64,000 bases of DNA from Euptelea pleiosperma (lineage: Eukaryota; Streptophyta; Magnoliopsida; Ranunculales; Eupteleaceae), in assembly GCA_035048495.1 (NCBI GenBank), contig CM068542.1, forward strand, positions 41,321,109 through 41,385,108, read 5' to 3'. The translations under genes and the position numbers were made by a program. Shown here one piece after another: positions 25,775 through 36,741 of this stretch; the stretch's first letter is position 1, and every line of letters starts with the position of its first letter. The notes below the pieces were generated by a model. It worked only from the letters and a program-made list of their open reading frames with translations. It was not told where the DNA came from and did no database searches.

Positions 25775-25840
25775 TCTCTCTCTCTCTCTCTCTCTCTCAA
25801 AATTTAGATCAAGGAGGGGAGGTTTTTGCAGGGTTTTCAA
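25775..25840 (-). promoter_or_regulatory. AAMP 5' leader with CT/GA microsatellite
   Basis: A run of about eleven CT repeats (25777-25798 on the plus strand) lies immediately upstream of the AAMP start codon, so the transcript leader has a GA repeat. In-frame codons extend it to an ATG at 25840, but that extension would encode an Arg-Glu run absent from the family. GA-repeat leaders are common in plant core promoters. Confidence 0.5.
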
Positions 25841-26029
25841 CTAGTGTTCTTTGCCCACGCTTTTGTGCGGAATAAGCGATTGGCATGTGCGTGTTGTGGG
25901 ATGTTAGAAACGAAGTGCGCTGGTCAGCTGGTGTGTGTGTGTGCATAAAAACGCATCCAGGAAAAAACCTTTTTTGGGGAAAGAACTCTTTAAGACAAAC
26001 GTAGGCAGTCGTTTTTTTTTTTAAGCACC

Positions 26030-26335
26030 ACCAAATGTTCTTCGAAATTTGACGTACCCCACGATTTGAAAAAGCTGTCCTACTCTCCTATGACCCGGTC
26101 CACCATCCATGACTGTCGTTGATCAACCATTGCCTAACAGAAAAATTTTAAATGACAAAAATGACCATTTCTTCAACCTTAGAATATGTGGGTTTGGGTC
26201 AAAACCCTGATCCCAAATCAAATGGCTGTGGTGGATGGTCAGCCACGAGATTCCAGTGGGTTGGCCGCCCATCCCCAGCGACCATCCTACCGGAGTCTCG
26301 TGGCCAGCCGACCACCACTCCGCCCAGCACATGTG
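26030..26335 (+). mobile_element. Interspersed repeat, family G copy 1
   Basis: Shares with 28449, 29505/30925 and 54265 the ordered segments TTTGAAAAAG, TATGACCCGGTCCACC, ATTTCTTCAACCTT, CCCAAATCAAA and GGAGTCTCGTGGCC. Conserved order over ~300 bp in five places shows a real interspersed family. No terminal inverted repeat or coding domain is visible, so its class is unknown. Confidence 0.65.
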
Positions 26336-27227
26336 TTAATAAAATTGTTGGTTTATTCAGAAATGACAAAATCCCCATGTCGAAGAACATGCGTTACTTA
26401 CATTCTCCACTGAGATCTAATTTTAGTTCTCAACATTGCCAAAAATCCAATCAAGAGATCTACAGATCGAAAACCATGAAGACTCGTCATTAATGCATTT
26501 TCTACTTCAAAGATTGACAAAATATAACACTCCTCAAATCCCGTTAGATTAACTTCGTGGATTTCATATACCCACCTCTGTTTCTCAACTTTGTTCCCAA
26601 CACAAACAATAAAGGCTAAACTCAAATTGCATTTCATGCCCTAGCATACTAATTCTGAACTTCTTTTGGCTATTTCATTCTAAACACACAGGCACTTTGA
26701 TCTGGAAACTAGAGACAACAAAATTTTCATTTCTTATCGGGAAACTAGTTATATGGAAGACTAGAAGAATGTGAGGCAAACAACGAAAGCCATTAAATCT
26801 AGTTGTCTCGTGTTTGTGGGACAAAACACCCTATATGTTGACACCATTGGCTGGTTCCATTTATCGGAGAGTGACCAATGTAAAAAAATAAAAATAAACA
26901 CGAAAGAAAGTAGAGAATGTTTATTGTGATTACTATGATGACGAAATCTCAACACAATGACACTCCTAAGGCTTTTTCTTTTTAAACTAATCTTATTTCC
27001 CCACTTCTTTTCAGGCAATCACACCCTTGTGATTGAAAATAAGCCACAAATTACATAAATGGTTGATCTCACCTGTGTTGACACTTGGCTTTGCCACAGA
27101 GTAGCGCATTCTAAGGGATGTCGTACGATGCTTTCATCGTACTACTCTAATATACAATTGCTGCCCAAGATGTTATCTCGACCAAATAGTGGACCTTAAG
27201 TTCCACATACCCTTATTACACACAGGT

Positions 27228-27330
27228 GCTCGTCGGAGTAGTGGTCGGCCGGCCATGAGACTCTTGTAGGTTGATCATCGGTGATGGGTGGCTAACTCAT
27301 TGGAATCTCGTGGCCGACCATTGAGAGAGA
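27228..27330 (-). mobile_element. Interspersed repeat, family G copy 2 (partial)
   Basis: On the minus strand it contains the GGCCACGAGATTCCAATGAG and CGGCCGGCCGACCAC parts of family G. Only the 3' third of the family sequence is present. Confidence 0.45.
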
Positions 27331-27856
27331 AGAGTATATGAATGAGCAACTAACACCTGTGACCAATTAATATGGTTATAGATGTCATGTCACTTTCACA
27401 TGGGACAAGAGTGTTTCAGTCATTTCACCTCTTATACCCGAGTCTAAATATCCCCGTAGAAAAAGGAATGGAGGCGCTTTTTCGGAGAACCGAATACCTC
27501 TTTTTCTCTCTCTCTCATTCTTTGTTTTCTCTCCATGTCCAATTGTCCTGGTCTCTGATGTTCTAGTATGATGAATATGGAACCTGAACGACTAATGACT
27601 TAGCTTAGATAGGTCTCCTAGACTACCTTTCTCGCTCATTAGACATTTGTCACTTGCCTTATCCTCCGACACTTACAATAGTTATTATTTTTATTGTCTA
27701 AATATTCATGAGCCAATACCATTCCAACGCTCATATTCGCCAAGCGTAAATTGAACCAACAATTGGGATGTGCACATAGATTAAAGCTTCTATAAATACA
27801 GTACATCGATACATCGAAACTCATTGTCCATACATCGAGAAAACCTGATATATAAA

Positions 27857-28115
27857 GAGTCCGTCTAGAGCTACACCCGATGGCGGGGCTCACATGGAAA
27901 TTATGTTAGACAATCCAACCGCACAATGAGTTTTCCTTCCAATGAAGATCATCATAACAAAAAAAAAAACAGTTCTTTTTCGCATTGTTAACCGTATAAT
28001 TGTTTAATTGGGTAGTTTGGATTTTTCAAATTAAAGTCAATTTTTCATAAGGTTAGGAATGTCAAAATGTTATGATTTTTTGTGAGGAGAGTATCCAAAA
28101 GCATGAAAAACTCTA
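27857..28115 (+). mobile_element. MITE family E, copy lacking its right end
   Basis: Begins GAGTCCGTCTAGAGCTACACCC and continues through GGGGCTCACATGGAAAT, AATCCAACCGCACAATGAG, GATCATCAT and TTTTTCAAATTAAAGTCAAT. It is collinear with the complete copy at 61491-61885. It stops after GCATGAAAAACTC, so the right terminal repeat is missing. Confidence 0.7.
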
Positions 28116-28448
28116 TATAAATGGGCTGGGAAGGTTGACTCATAACATGACACATGATTGTGGGGTCACAACTAGATGAGTTTAAGGCTAATTTTTGACG
28201 TGGAGATCATTCTCTCTAACACACACACAAAAAAAAAAAATTGAAACTTCAAACCCTATCGACTACTAAAAAAACTATCGAATATAGACTTTAAAGTTAA
28301 CACTTAATAGTAAAAATGGACGGTCCAAAATTTCTCAACTTGTAATCCACTTTTCATACAGTGGGCCCAACTAGAGATGAAGAAAATGTTGATTTCTCAA
28401 GAGGACGATCTCTGCACCACGAAGACAATCCTCACAAAAAATTAATGG

Positions 28449-28730
28449 GAATTTTTTGACATACCCCCTGTGACATCTTTGAAATTTGGCATAGCCCCTT
28501 ACATTTTGAAAAAAAACTGACTTACCCCCTTGTGACTTGGTCCACCGTCAAATATCGACGTTGACTCGTGTTGACATTTTTTTTAGATAAAGGACAAAAA
28601 TGCCACTTTCTTCAACCTTTGAACAAAAAACACAGGGGGTTTGGGCTAAAAAAACCCAACCGATCGCCCATCACCGACAACCAACCCACTGGAGTCTCGT
28701 GGTCAGGTGGCCACAGTTGGATGAACCATT
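28449..28730 (+). mobile_element. Interspersed repeat, family G copy 3
   Basis: Reads GGGAATTTTTTGACATACCC, then TTGTGACTTGGTCCACCGTC, CAAAAATGCCACTTTCTTC and CCCACTGGAGTCTCGTGG. It is in the opposite orientation to copy 4 less than 1 kb away, so the two could form a large hairpin in a read-through transcript. Confidence 0.65.
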
Positions 28731-29823
28731 GCCATGAATTCACCTGTTGAGGGGCTAACTACATAAACTTTTTTTTTCTATTGGAGACTCACCTGATACA
28801 ACTTCCAACATTTATTAAACAGAATATACAAACTATTTTGAATTATTATAGAATAAGAAAATCCAGACTTGAGCATCTAGAAACTAGCATTTCGATACAT
28901 ATGTTTCTGGATTAAAAACCCCAACTTAAAAAAATAAAAAAAATAAATAAAAAACCCCAACCACAAAATATCTCCTGAAATACCTCTTCTTTCATATCTT
29001 TAGGAATTTGATCCCTTTTTACTATAGCCTTAGAATGATGATTGTAGAATAAGTGTTTCAATTTTATGTTAACTTCAATGGAAGAGTTCAAGAATGCTTA
29101 AGATCTTAATCGTTCAATCTTTGTTCTAAATGCATTTGGTCTGCCTATACCCTAAACTGGTATTCCATTCTGTAAATTTTATTTTAATAGTCTCGAGTAA
29201 CACATTGATATGGTTATAATAATAATCATCGTTGCAATGGGAGTAGATGAATATGATATCTTAGTACCTTGTCTACTAATGTGTGTCTCGTTTGTTGTGG
29301 TATAGGTTAGAAAAGAACTATGAAAGCTCAACCAAAGCAAAAGATTTTGCAAGAATTCAATAAGAAATTACCTTACACGTCTCTTTAGCTCTACATCTCT
29401 CAGTTTTTTACGTGGGATGTGAAACACATATTAAGTTTTTATTTCTTTAATTTTTTGAACATCTCTATAGAGGCTTAATTTGCGCAAACCTAAACTGGGA
29501 CCGGCCGCCCACAAGACTCTGATTGATTGGTTGCCAGTGATAGGCGGCCAACCCATCGGAATCTTGTGGCCGACCACCACAACCGTTTGATTTGGGGTTG
29601 GAGTTTTAGCTCAAACCCCCGTGTTTTAGTTCCAAGGTTGAAGAAATGGGCATTGTTTTCATTTCCTAAAAAAAGGGTCTCTCTACGGGCACCCACCTCT
29701 TTAAGCCGGGCACCCACAAAATAAATCAAATTTTGAGGACCAAATTGCCCTTTCCCATCCCTTTACAGTTTTATTTTGGCACCCATGCTCACTACCTCCA
29801 TTCGCGCCAAAAACGACGAAGCT

Positions 29824-29827
29824 ACAC

Positions 29828-29883
<56 letters not shown>
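29824..29883. repeat. Compound (CT)n(TA)n microsatellite
   Basis: About 15 CT units followed directly by about 13 TA units. Open frames crossing it on both strands encode only Ser-Leu, Ile-Tyr or Arg-Glu runs and are not genes. Confidence 0.97.
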
Positions 29884-29886
<3 letters not shown>

Positions 29887-29904
29887 TCATTTTCTCTTCC
29901 TCTT

Positions 29905-30158
29905 CTTGGTGGTGATGGTAGAGTGGTGGTGATGGTGGAGTTGGTGGTGGTGTTGGAGTGGTGGTGATCGATGGTGGAGTTGGTGATGGTAGTGGTGGCG
30001 GAGTTTGTGGTGGTGGTGGTGGTGGTGGTGTTGGAGTGGTGATAATGGTAGAGTGGTGGTGGTGGTGTTGATGGTGGAGTAGATGGTAGTGGTGGTTGTG
30101 GAGTTAGTGGTGGTGGTAGAGTGGTAGTAGAGTGGTGGCGGAGTGGTAGTTTGGAGCA
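29905..30158. repeat. GTGGTG-rich imperfect minisatellite
   Basis: A 250-bp strand-asymmetric stretch built from GTGGTGGTGATGGTGGAG-like words. The reverse strand gives His/Thr/Pro-rich open frames of up to 151 codons that are low-complexity artefacts. Long G-rich character on the plus strand could support quadruplex-like structure. Confidence 0.9.
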
Positions 30159-30559
30159 TGGTTTTAAAAACGTCTGTTTAAACGGTTTTAACGGCCTGTT
30201 TAAACGGTAACGCCCCAAGCCCGTTTCCGTTAAAACCGTCTAAACATGTTTTAATGATAACGGCTGTTAAAATTATTTAAACAGCCGTTTAATTCTGAAA
30301 AAATTTGTGAAAAAAACGGCCATTAAATCCGTTTAATTCCATTAAAATCCATTAAATTTTATTTTTTTTATTTATTTTCAAATTTCAAAATTTGAATTTT
30401 AGCGCCATTTTTTTCCGTTAAAACCGTTAAAATCTGTTAAGACCTGTTTAATTCCATTTTTTCCATTTTTTTCCAATTTTGCCCCTAGCCTTTTCAATCC
30501 GTTTTAATGGTAACGCCCCCAGTCCGTTTAACCATTAAAACGGCCTCCTTTAAACCTTG
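30159..30559. mobile_element. MITE family F, complete copy (401 bp) with 10-bp target duplication
   Basis: Begins TGGTTTTAAAAACG and ends CCTCCTTTAAACCTTG, flanked by GTTTGGAGCA at 30149-30158 and 30560-30569. The body is full of GTTTAAACGG, CCGTTAAAACCG and GGTAACGCCCC words and can fold on itself. A second complete copy is at 60663-60999. The 9-10 bp duplications point to a Mutator-like origin. It inserted into the element at 29676-30794. Confidence 0.88.
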
Positions 30560-31613
30560 GTTTGGAGCACCCCATACTCCCACAAATAGATGGACAATAT
30601 GCGGCAAGCCCGCAAATTTTTTTTTGCCTCCACGGCTCTGAACTACTGTGGCCACCAGGTCACCCACCGTCGGAGCCCAAGTCAGAATTTTTTTTTGGAT
30701 TTTAATGTGGGTGCCTAGCAAAATGGGGTGGCCAAACAGGGGCCCTCTAATTGGCGTGGGTGCCCGTCAAATGTTGGTGCCCCTAGAGCGACCCCTAAAA
30801 AAATTGTTAGTCAATCTGTGTCAACAACGGTCTTTGACGGTGGACCGGGTCATAGGCGGTAAGAATTTTTTCAAAATGTGGGGGATATGTCAAATTTCCT
30901 AGATAACATGGGGGTTAAAATTCTCAAAATTAATTCACTCTGAGGCGGCTTTCACAGAAGCACGAATCATTCATTTTATCGTAATCCAATGTATGTATTT
31001 TTCGTGGTTTGTTAATAAGTGTACCAAACCCCGAAGAACGGAAGAACCAATGACTTGTTTTGTTTCTACGCACCAAACCCTAAATCTGCCAGCTCAAATC
31101 CTCGCTCACAAGTCACATCCTCTCTTTCCTTCTCATCTGAAAGATGAAATTGGCTTCGTTGCAGAGCTGCTCCATCTCTTTATCACCCCTTCAGCCCAAA
31201 AAAGAACAAGATGAGGAAGAAGAAAGAAGTCGAGGGTTTGTTCTTCTTTCACTAGTTTTGCTGCAATAATTAAGATAGAAGGGCATAAACCCACCTCTGA
31301 TTGTCTTCAGAGATGAAATTTATTTCCAGTATCTTGTCAAAACGCAGATATATAATACAAACATGGCTTGAATTTTTTTAATGTTTTCGATTATTTTTGG
31401 TTTTACTTGTAGAATCGTACGTTGCTCGAGGGATGACGAAAGAGTGAAAACTCATCTCTATCTCTCAACCGTGGGAATGGATGGCATTGGGAAAGAAAAA
31501 TTAAAAGGTGGTTTCTTCTCCCTTTTTACGGAATAGTTCTTTTCTTCGGTATATTTGAGCGTGTGAGTTGAGGGCTCTGTATGGTTGCCCTGAATGATTC
31601 TTGCATATAAATG

Positions 31614-31999
31614 TGTTACGATCCTAAAGGTTAAGACTTAAACTTTCCACACCTCTATCACCTAGGTGCTTTTGGTGTATTGGTTTGGGTCTTAACATTT
31701 GGTATCAGAGCTAACCCCACGTCATGGGTTCAAGTCATGGGAGGGGCGACTTGAGGAAAGGGCTACCTGGGGCCTCGCTCAGAAAAAGAGAAAATAGGGG
31801 TACAGGAAAAAATGCCGGGGGCTCACTCACAAAAACTGAGAAAAATAGGGGACCTGGAGTGAAAGCCGCCTCAGAGTGGGCCTCCGAGGACGTTGGCCTT
31901 GGAAGCACGGTGGAATGTTACGATCCTAAAGGTTAAGACTTAAACTTTCCGCACCTCTATCACCTAGGTGCTTTTGGTGTATTGGTTTGGGTCTTAACA
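31614..31999 (+). mobile_element. TRIM: complete miniature LTR retroelement (386 bp)
   Basis: Two 84-bp direct terminal repeats (31614-31697 and 31916-31999) start TGTTACGATCC and end GTCTTAACA; they differ at one position (A/G in TTTCC[A/G]CACC). Two bases after the 5' repeat stands TGGTATCAGAGC (31700-31711), the primer-binding site complementary to initiator tRNA-Met. The 218-bp interior has no gag/pol. The flanks AAATG and AAACG may be a 5-bp duplication with one transition. Size, repeats and PBS define a TRIM; the near-identical repeats imply a recent insertion. Confidence 0.92.
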
Positions 32000-32196
32000 A
32001 AACGTGATAATTTTTTTTCTTCTAGATCATCACTTCCTGACATACGAGTCATTTTCTAGAAAACTCTTTGTTGATCACCATACATGGCCTATATATAAAA
32101 AAAATCACACTCGAGTTGGTGCAGTCCCTCAATATCAAGGTTAAATATATAAAAAAATGATACTCGAGTTGGCCAATGCCTTCTACACTGTTTGTC

Positions 32197-32206
<10 letters not shown>

Positions 32207-32236
<30 letters not shown>
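32207..32236. repeat. (CT)n microsatellite
   Basis: About 15 uninterrupted CT units in AT-rich intergenic DNA. Confidence 0.9.
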
Positions 32237-32239
<3 letters not shown>

Positions 32240-33284
32240 GGATGGAGAATCTGCAATGATTGTAATTTATCGTTTTCTTTTTCTTTCTTACAGAATAGTC
32301 TACATGCATTTACGATCTTAGACCCTCTTGGTTTGTTAGATCGCTAGTTTAAAGTCTTGGTCTTGATCATTAGATCATTTCGTACCGAGACCAAGTTGTC
32401 GCTCACCAATTCAACGAGACAATGGTGAAAAAATGCATAAATTGGGTTTTCTCATGCTAGTCAATCCGAGACAATGTCTCAATCCTCGTCAAGACTGCGT
32501 TGACTCGGGTGATTGTATGGGTCTCTGCCAAGAATTCAAATCAATACGCGCCAGCAACAAGTGACGACTCAATATTCAAGACCACAGGTAGATGTGGGAT
32601 CTACATGTTTTGAAAAGAGAATATTTCAAAGTGATGTCATGTGGTTGTAATATTGCAAAACACAGCTTTTGCTGGTGCCAACCTAAGTTTACTAGGTAGA
32701 GAAAGGTTTTAGCTTTTAGGTTTTTGGAAGTTTAAAAAAAGAGGTTTAAATTTTTTAAATACTTTACATTAGGTCAATTACTTTCTGGTTAGTAGGTTGA
32801 TTAGACACGTGTTACAATGCATCAACTTACTTAGTTCATTAATTATATTTTCATTACATCCCCTTCTTTATACTTATAAAAAAAAAAAATACATCCCCTT
32901 CATTATAACAAAATTACTTACCATGCCATTTTATTCATATTTAATTCCAGGGTTTCTCTGAATTTGAAAGTTATCACTTAGTAGGTTTCCATACCAAGGC
33001 TCAATCCAATCAAGTCCGTAGCGTTTACCAATTTCACCATATCCCCTTTTTGTTTTGAGACTAGGATCTCGTTGGGATGCCATCCCCTTCTTTAACAGCC
33101 GTGGTAAGATAGAGGATGCAAGCGGGGTGCAGAGACAGCCACCCTATGTCATTTCTCCCAGATTTCTAAAATAGTCCCTTATTAACTATCTAAATCGAGA
33201 TTAACAAAATAACTATGCATCCCTCAACTATTACATTCGATACAGACTATACATCTTGATAATTTGCATGTTAATCATGTGCAG

Positions 33285-33560
33285 ACTTAGGTATGCCACA
33301 CAAAGTTCACCTAGGCATCTATTAGTTACCTATAAAAAAAATAAAAAACTAAAACATAGGCACCTATTAAATATCTCTTTACATACTCAGCCACACGACT
33401 TTCACCTAGGTACCTATTAATCTATTACTGTTTGAAAATCAAAACTTGGGTATGCCACACGATGTTCACCTAGGCACCTATTAAATACCTCTTCACGTTC
33501 TTAGCCACATGACATTCGCCTTGGCACCTATTAATTTCCTATTAAGTGTGCTTTAACGTA
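33285..33560. repeat. Degenerate tandem repeat
   Basis: Three to four diverged units of roughly 60-110 bp carry TATGCCACACGA, GTTCACCTAGGCACC, TATTAAATACCTCTT and AGCCACACGAC. They form the left part of a longer region (to 33740) related, in reverse orientation, to 62270-62400 and 63415-63520, where GTATTGAAAATAAGAATGAT recurs. Confidence 0.6.
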
Positions 33561-34130
33561 CTCACCCATTCTTATGCCACTAATTATATTTTCAATTCAA
33601 CTCCTTAATTACTTTCCATGCCATCATTCTTATTTTCAATAGTCCCTTGATAACCACTTAATTACTTACCATACTATTATTTCTAAAACAATTCTTTAAT
33701 AACAACTTAATTACTTCATATGCCATTTCTTCCAAAAGGCCCCTATGATCATTCATGTGCAATGCATGTTCGGCCTCACTAGTACGCTTAAACGAAAAAG
33801 AGTTTAATCCTTCGGTGGAGCGTACCAAATTTGATCCCCTTCCTAGAAAAAATAGAAATAGTAGTAAGTGAAAAATAAGTTGAGATCCTGTACGCTTGGC
33901 GTTGGTAAGTTTACCCAACGCCATGTGTCTTTGCACAACATGTGTCCCCCCTTAACAAATGGTAGCGAGGGAGACATTTGATGTTAAGTTTTTTTGTCTT
34001 TTCTTTTGTTTTTTTGAAGGGAAAAAGAAAGTAAACGGCCTTTCCCCAAACCCCTCTTCCTTCCCTATCAAATCCCAATGCACCCGCTGCCTTCTTGCTC
34101 GTAACCACTATTCGAAGTCTCACCCGATCT

Positions 34131-34340
34131 CGAGTCAACTCTGGCAATCCGGATCGGTCTCGATGCCTATCGAGACACAGAGACAAAGCATCGATCGGAT
34201 CGGTATGCTCGTCGAGTCAACTCGGGCGATCCGGATCGGTCTCGATGCCTATTGAGACACAAAGACAAAGCGTGGCTTGGATCGCAGAGGATCGGTAGGC
34301 TCGTTGAGTCAACTTGGGTGATCCAATAAATGGATTGGTT
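34131..34340. repeat. Tandem repeat with CGAGTCAACTCGG and GATCCGGATCGG motifs
   Basis: Two units (from 34131 and 34211) share CGAGTCAACTC, GATCCGGATCGGTCTCGATG, CTATCGAGACACAGAGACA and GATCGGTATGCTCGT; a third partial unit begins near 34305. Related words recur at 32440-32530 and 37225-37310. They may be sub-terminal sequence of the hAT element whose transposase remnant lies between. Confidence 0.65.
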
Positions 34341-35013
34341 GAACCGCCCGAGTTGACTCGGTTATCCAAACATGCGGAAATGATGTTAGATAACATCATG
34401 AAAATTTTCTTCGTCGTTTTCCCCCCTTCTCGTTGCAAACTCTCTTTTAGCTACTCCCAAAGTTAAAACCACTTGCAAAACACCGGCAAACATCTAGATT
34501 TCCATTGTTAAGATTTAAGAAGAAATTTTAAAAAGCTTTAATTCGAGCAAGAAATCTGCAAAAAATAAATAAGAAGAAATTTATTATGTTATTTGTTGCT
34601 ATTTGTCTATTTTTTGAAAACTTTAATTATATATAAAAAATATTTATAAAATTATTTTCGTTACATTTACGATACAGTTTTGTAGATTTGTTGGTGATTA
34701 ACATGAGCATGAGCATGTTGAATTGTTGATCATGTTATGTTTTGGGGAGTCTGGTGTTATTTTTATGCTAATTTTGTTATTTTTTTTTATAATTTTAGAA
34801 ACTTTAATCATGTATAATAAATATTTAAAAATCAATTTCACATGCATCTATGATATATAGATATAGCTATGTAGATTTGATAGTGTTTAGCATGTTGATA
34901 ATTGTGTGCTTATAAATTAATTATTCACTTTTTTTGTATGTTTCTTAATATATTCAATTTCTGTTAATTGCAATTACTTGGTTTGCATACATAAGTAAAA
35001 AATATTGTGACGG

Positions 35014-36050
35014 AGAACGATACATTGCTTGGCAACATCATGTTTCAATTGGGGGTAGTAATAAGAATGTTAAGTGCATTTACTGTGAGAAGACTGCATA
35101 GGAGTGTTACATGATTGAAACAACATATTGTTGCAAAACAGGAAGACATAATAGTGAGCCCTAAAGCGTCGAAAGAAGTGAGACTATTGATAGTGAATCA
35201 TTTACTTTCAACCAAACAGATGAGGGTTGCTAAGCAAAGGAAAAGAGAAAAATTACAAGAAAGATTGAATCAGTTGGCCAGTAGTTGTGGTTGAATAAAA
35301 TAGGCTGGGGAAGAGGATAATATCAATATTTTTGATGACTTGAATGGTTAAGATGAATATCTTCTACCTTGGGAAAGAGATGGGAGAAATGATATGAGAC
35401 AGACTATGCGCGATAGTAGGCGAGAGGTTGACTACAGATGACATTTTGTATCGGGGGGGGGGGGGGGGTGTGTGGAGCTCAAGGAGTTCCACACAGCAAA
35501 GAGCCCATATTTTCAATATATGATTGACACTTTTGGTGAGTCAGGCTCGTAATAGGACCTACCCCATACCAACTTGCGAATATGTATTTGAATGAGGAGG
35601 TGGAAGAGTTTAATGATTACATCAATGGAATAAAGAAATGACCGATTTTTGGATACACGATTGTGTGATGGTTGGACTTCTCGTTAGAGAAAGTCTTATA
35701 AATTTTCTGCTATACTGTGATAAACACATGATTTTTTCTAAGTATGTAGACGCATCTAGGAAAGACAATACAACGAGATACATTTTTGTGTTGATGGAGA
35801 AAGTGGTTAATGAGGTGGGTGAAGAGAATGTTGTCCACATTATGACGGACAACGAGGTTCTTTTAAGCTTGCAGGTACAGAGTTGATGAAAACGAAGCCC
35901 CATTGATATTGGAGTCCTTGTACAAAACACTGCATTGATCTTATGCTTGAGGATATTGGTAAGTTGAGCCAAGTCAGTGATACTATCAAGAATGGGCGAA
36001 AAATAACTTCATTTGTATATAACGCAAAGTTAGCGAATCTAATGTAGACG
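35014..36050 (+). pseudogene. Broken hAT-family transposase (BED zinc finger and DUF659)
   Basis: 35014-35200 translates to a BED-finger-like segment: AWQHHVSIGG, then VKCIYCEK, then, after a stop, LKQHIVA and SPKASKEVR. 35638-35990 matches the DUF659 region of plant hAT transposases: a segment like VRESLINFLLYC, KYVDASRKDN, VGEENVVHIMTDN, and after a frameshift HCIDLMLEDIGKLSQV. Stops and frameshifts break it in several places and the C-terminal hATC dimerisation domain is not seen. A CCA repeat followed by a Glu/Asp-rich frame near 36125-36220 may be its degraded linker. It is non-functional. Confidence 0.85.
35453..35468. repeat. Run of 16 G
   Basis: An uninterrupted G run inside the hAT pseudogene. 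A possible site of sequencing uncertainty as well as slippage. Confidence 0.9.
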
Positions 36051-36449
36051 TTTACTGAAGGTAGATACTTGTTACGTCTTGGTTAGTGACCCTAATGAAG
36101 ACTTTTACTGAAAGTAGAGAATTGCTACTACCACCACCACCACCACCACCACCAAGAAATGATGAAGGTGGTGCAATTGAAGAACATGATCAAAACGCAA
36201 ATGTCCCTCCACGGGCTTAAGTGAGTGCACTTCTTAGTTATTACTCTAGAACTAGAAGTATTGTTATGATTTTCATTGTCCATATTCTGACGTAACATGA
36301 AGTACCTAATCAAGTAGTGAGTATCTAGTATGGAACTATGGATTTTGTTTTTGATGAGTATGACACTATGGATTGGAGGATGGAACTATTGATTGGATTT
36401 GCATATGAACCACGTCAATTATTAATTGCCATATTCATGTGAATCATGG

Positions 36450-36741
36450 TTCATGATCTTTTGGTTGTATAAAATAAAAAATTGTTTTACATGAATATTT
36501 TCTAATTTTTTAATGAATTTAATAAATTTTTTTATAATTTTATGAATTCTAATACATATTTTTACTATATATTTGCATGTAGTGGATGATCATGTTTCAT
36601 GATCTTTTGGTCGTATAAAATATAAAATTATTTTACATAAATATTGATTATTTTTCTAAATTTTTAATGAATTTAATAATTTTTTTATAATTTTATTAAT
36701 TCTAATACATAATTTTACTCTATATTTGCATGTAGTGGATA
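36450..36741. repeat. AT-rich tandem duplication, period ~146 bp
   Basis: TTCATGATCTTTTGGT starts both units (36450 and 36596). Each then carries GTATAAAATA, TTTTTAATGAATTTAATA, AATTCTAATACAT and TATATTTGCATGTAGTGGAT. The duplication is well conserved, so fairly recent. The next ~450 bp continue AT-rich with shorter repeats of TTTTATGTAACTATAA. Confidence 0.85.

Larger units (their letters stand above)
29676..30794. mobile_element. MULE-like element, 1119 bp, 9-bp target duplication; itself hosts a MITE
   Basis: The ends GGGTCTCTCTACGGGCACCC and (complemented right end) GGGTCGCTCTAGGGGCACC are inverted. CTAAAAAAA flanks both sides (29667-29675 and 30795-30803), a 9-bp duplication as for Mutator-like elements. 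Its interior contains a CT/TA microsatellite, a GTGGTG-rich region and the complete MITE 30159-30559. No transposase is visible; residual open frames are repeat-derived. Confidence 0.82.
29505..30925 (-). mobile_element. Interspersed repeat, family G copy 4, split by an inserted element
   Basis: On the minus strand the family-G sequence runs from AAATTTGACATATCCCCCAC (near 30900) through TATGACCCGGTCCACCGTC. It is interrupted at the A-run and resumes with ATGCCCATTTCTTCAACCTT (near 29660) down to GGAATC/GGCCGGTC motifs near 29500. The interruption is exactly the 1119-bp element 29676-30794, bordered by a 9-bp duplication, so the copy is older than that insertion. Confidence 0.75.

Noticed and set aside
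25775..25840. Upstream in-frame ATG for the AAMP protein at 25840
   Set aside because: The added 22 residues would encode an Arg-Glu run from the GA microsatellite and are not expected in the family; ATG 25774 fits.
29763..30218. Open frame of 151 codons on the minus strand (His/Thr/Pro-rich)
   Set aside because: It is a translation of the GTGGTG minisatellite and the CT/TA microsatellite; low complexity with no family resemblance.
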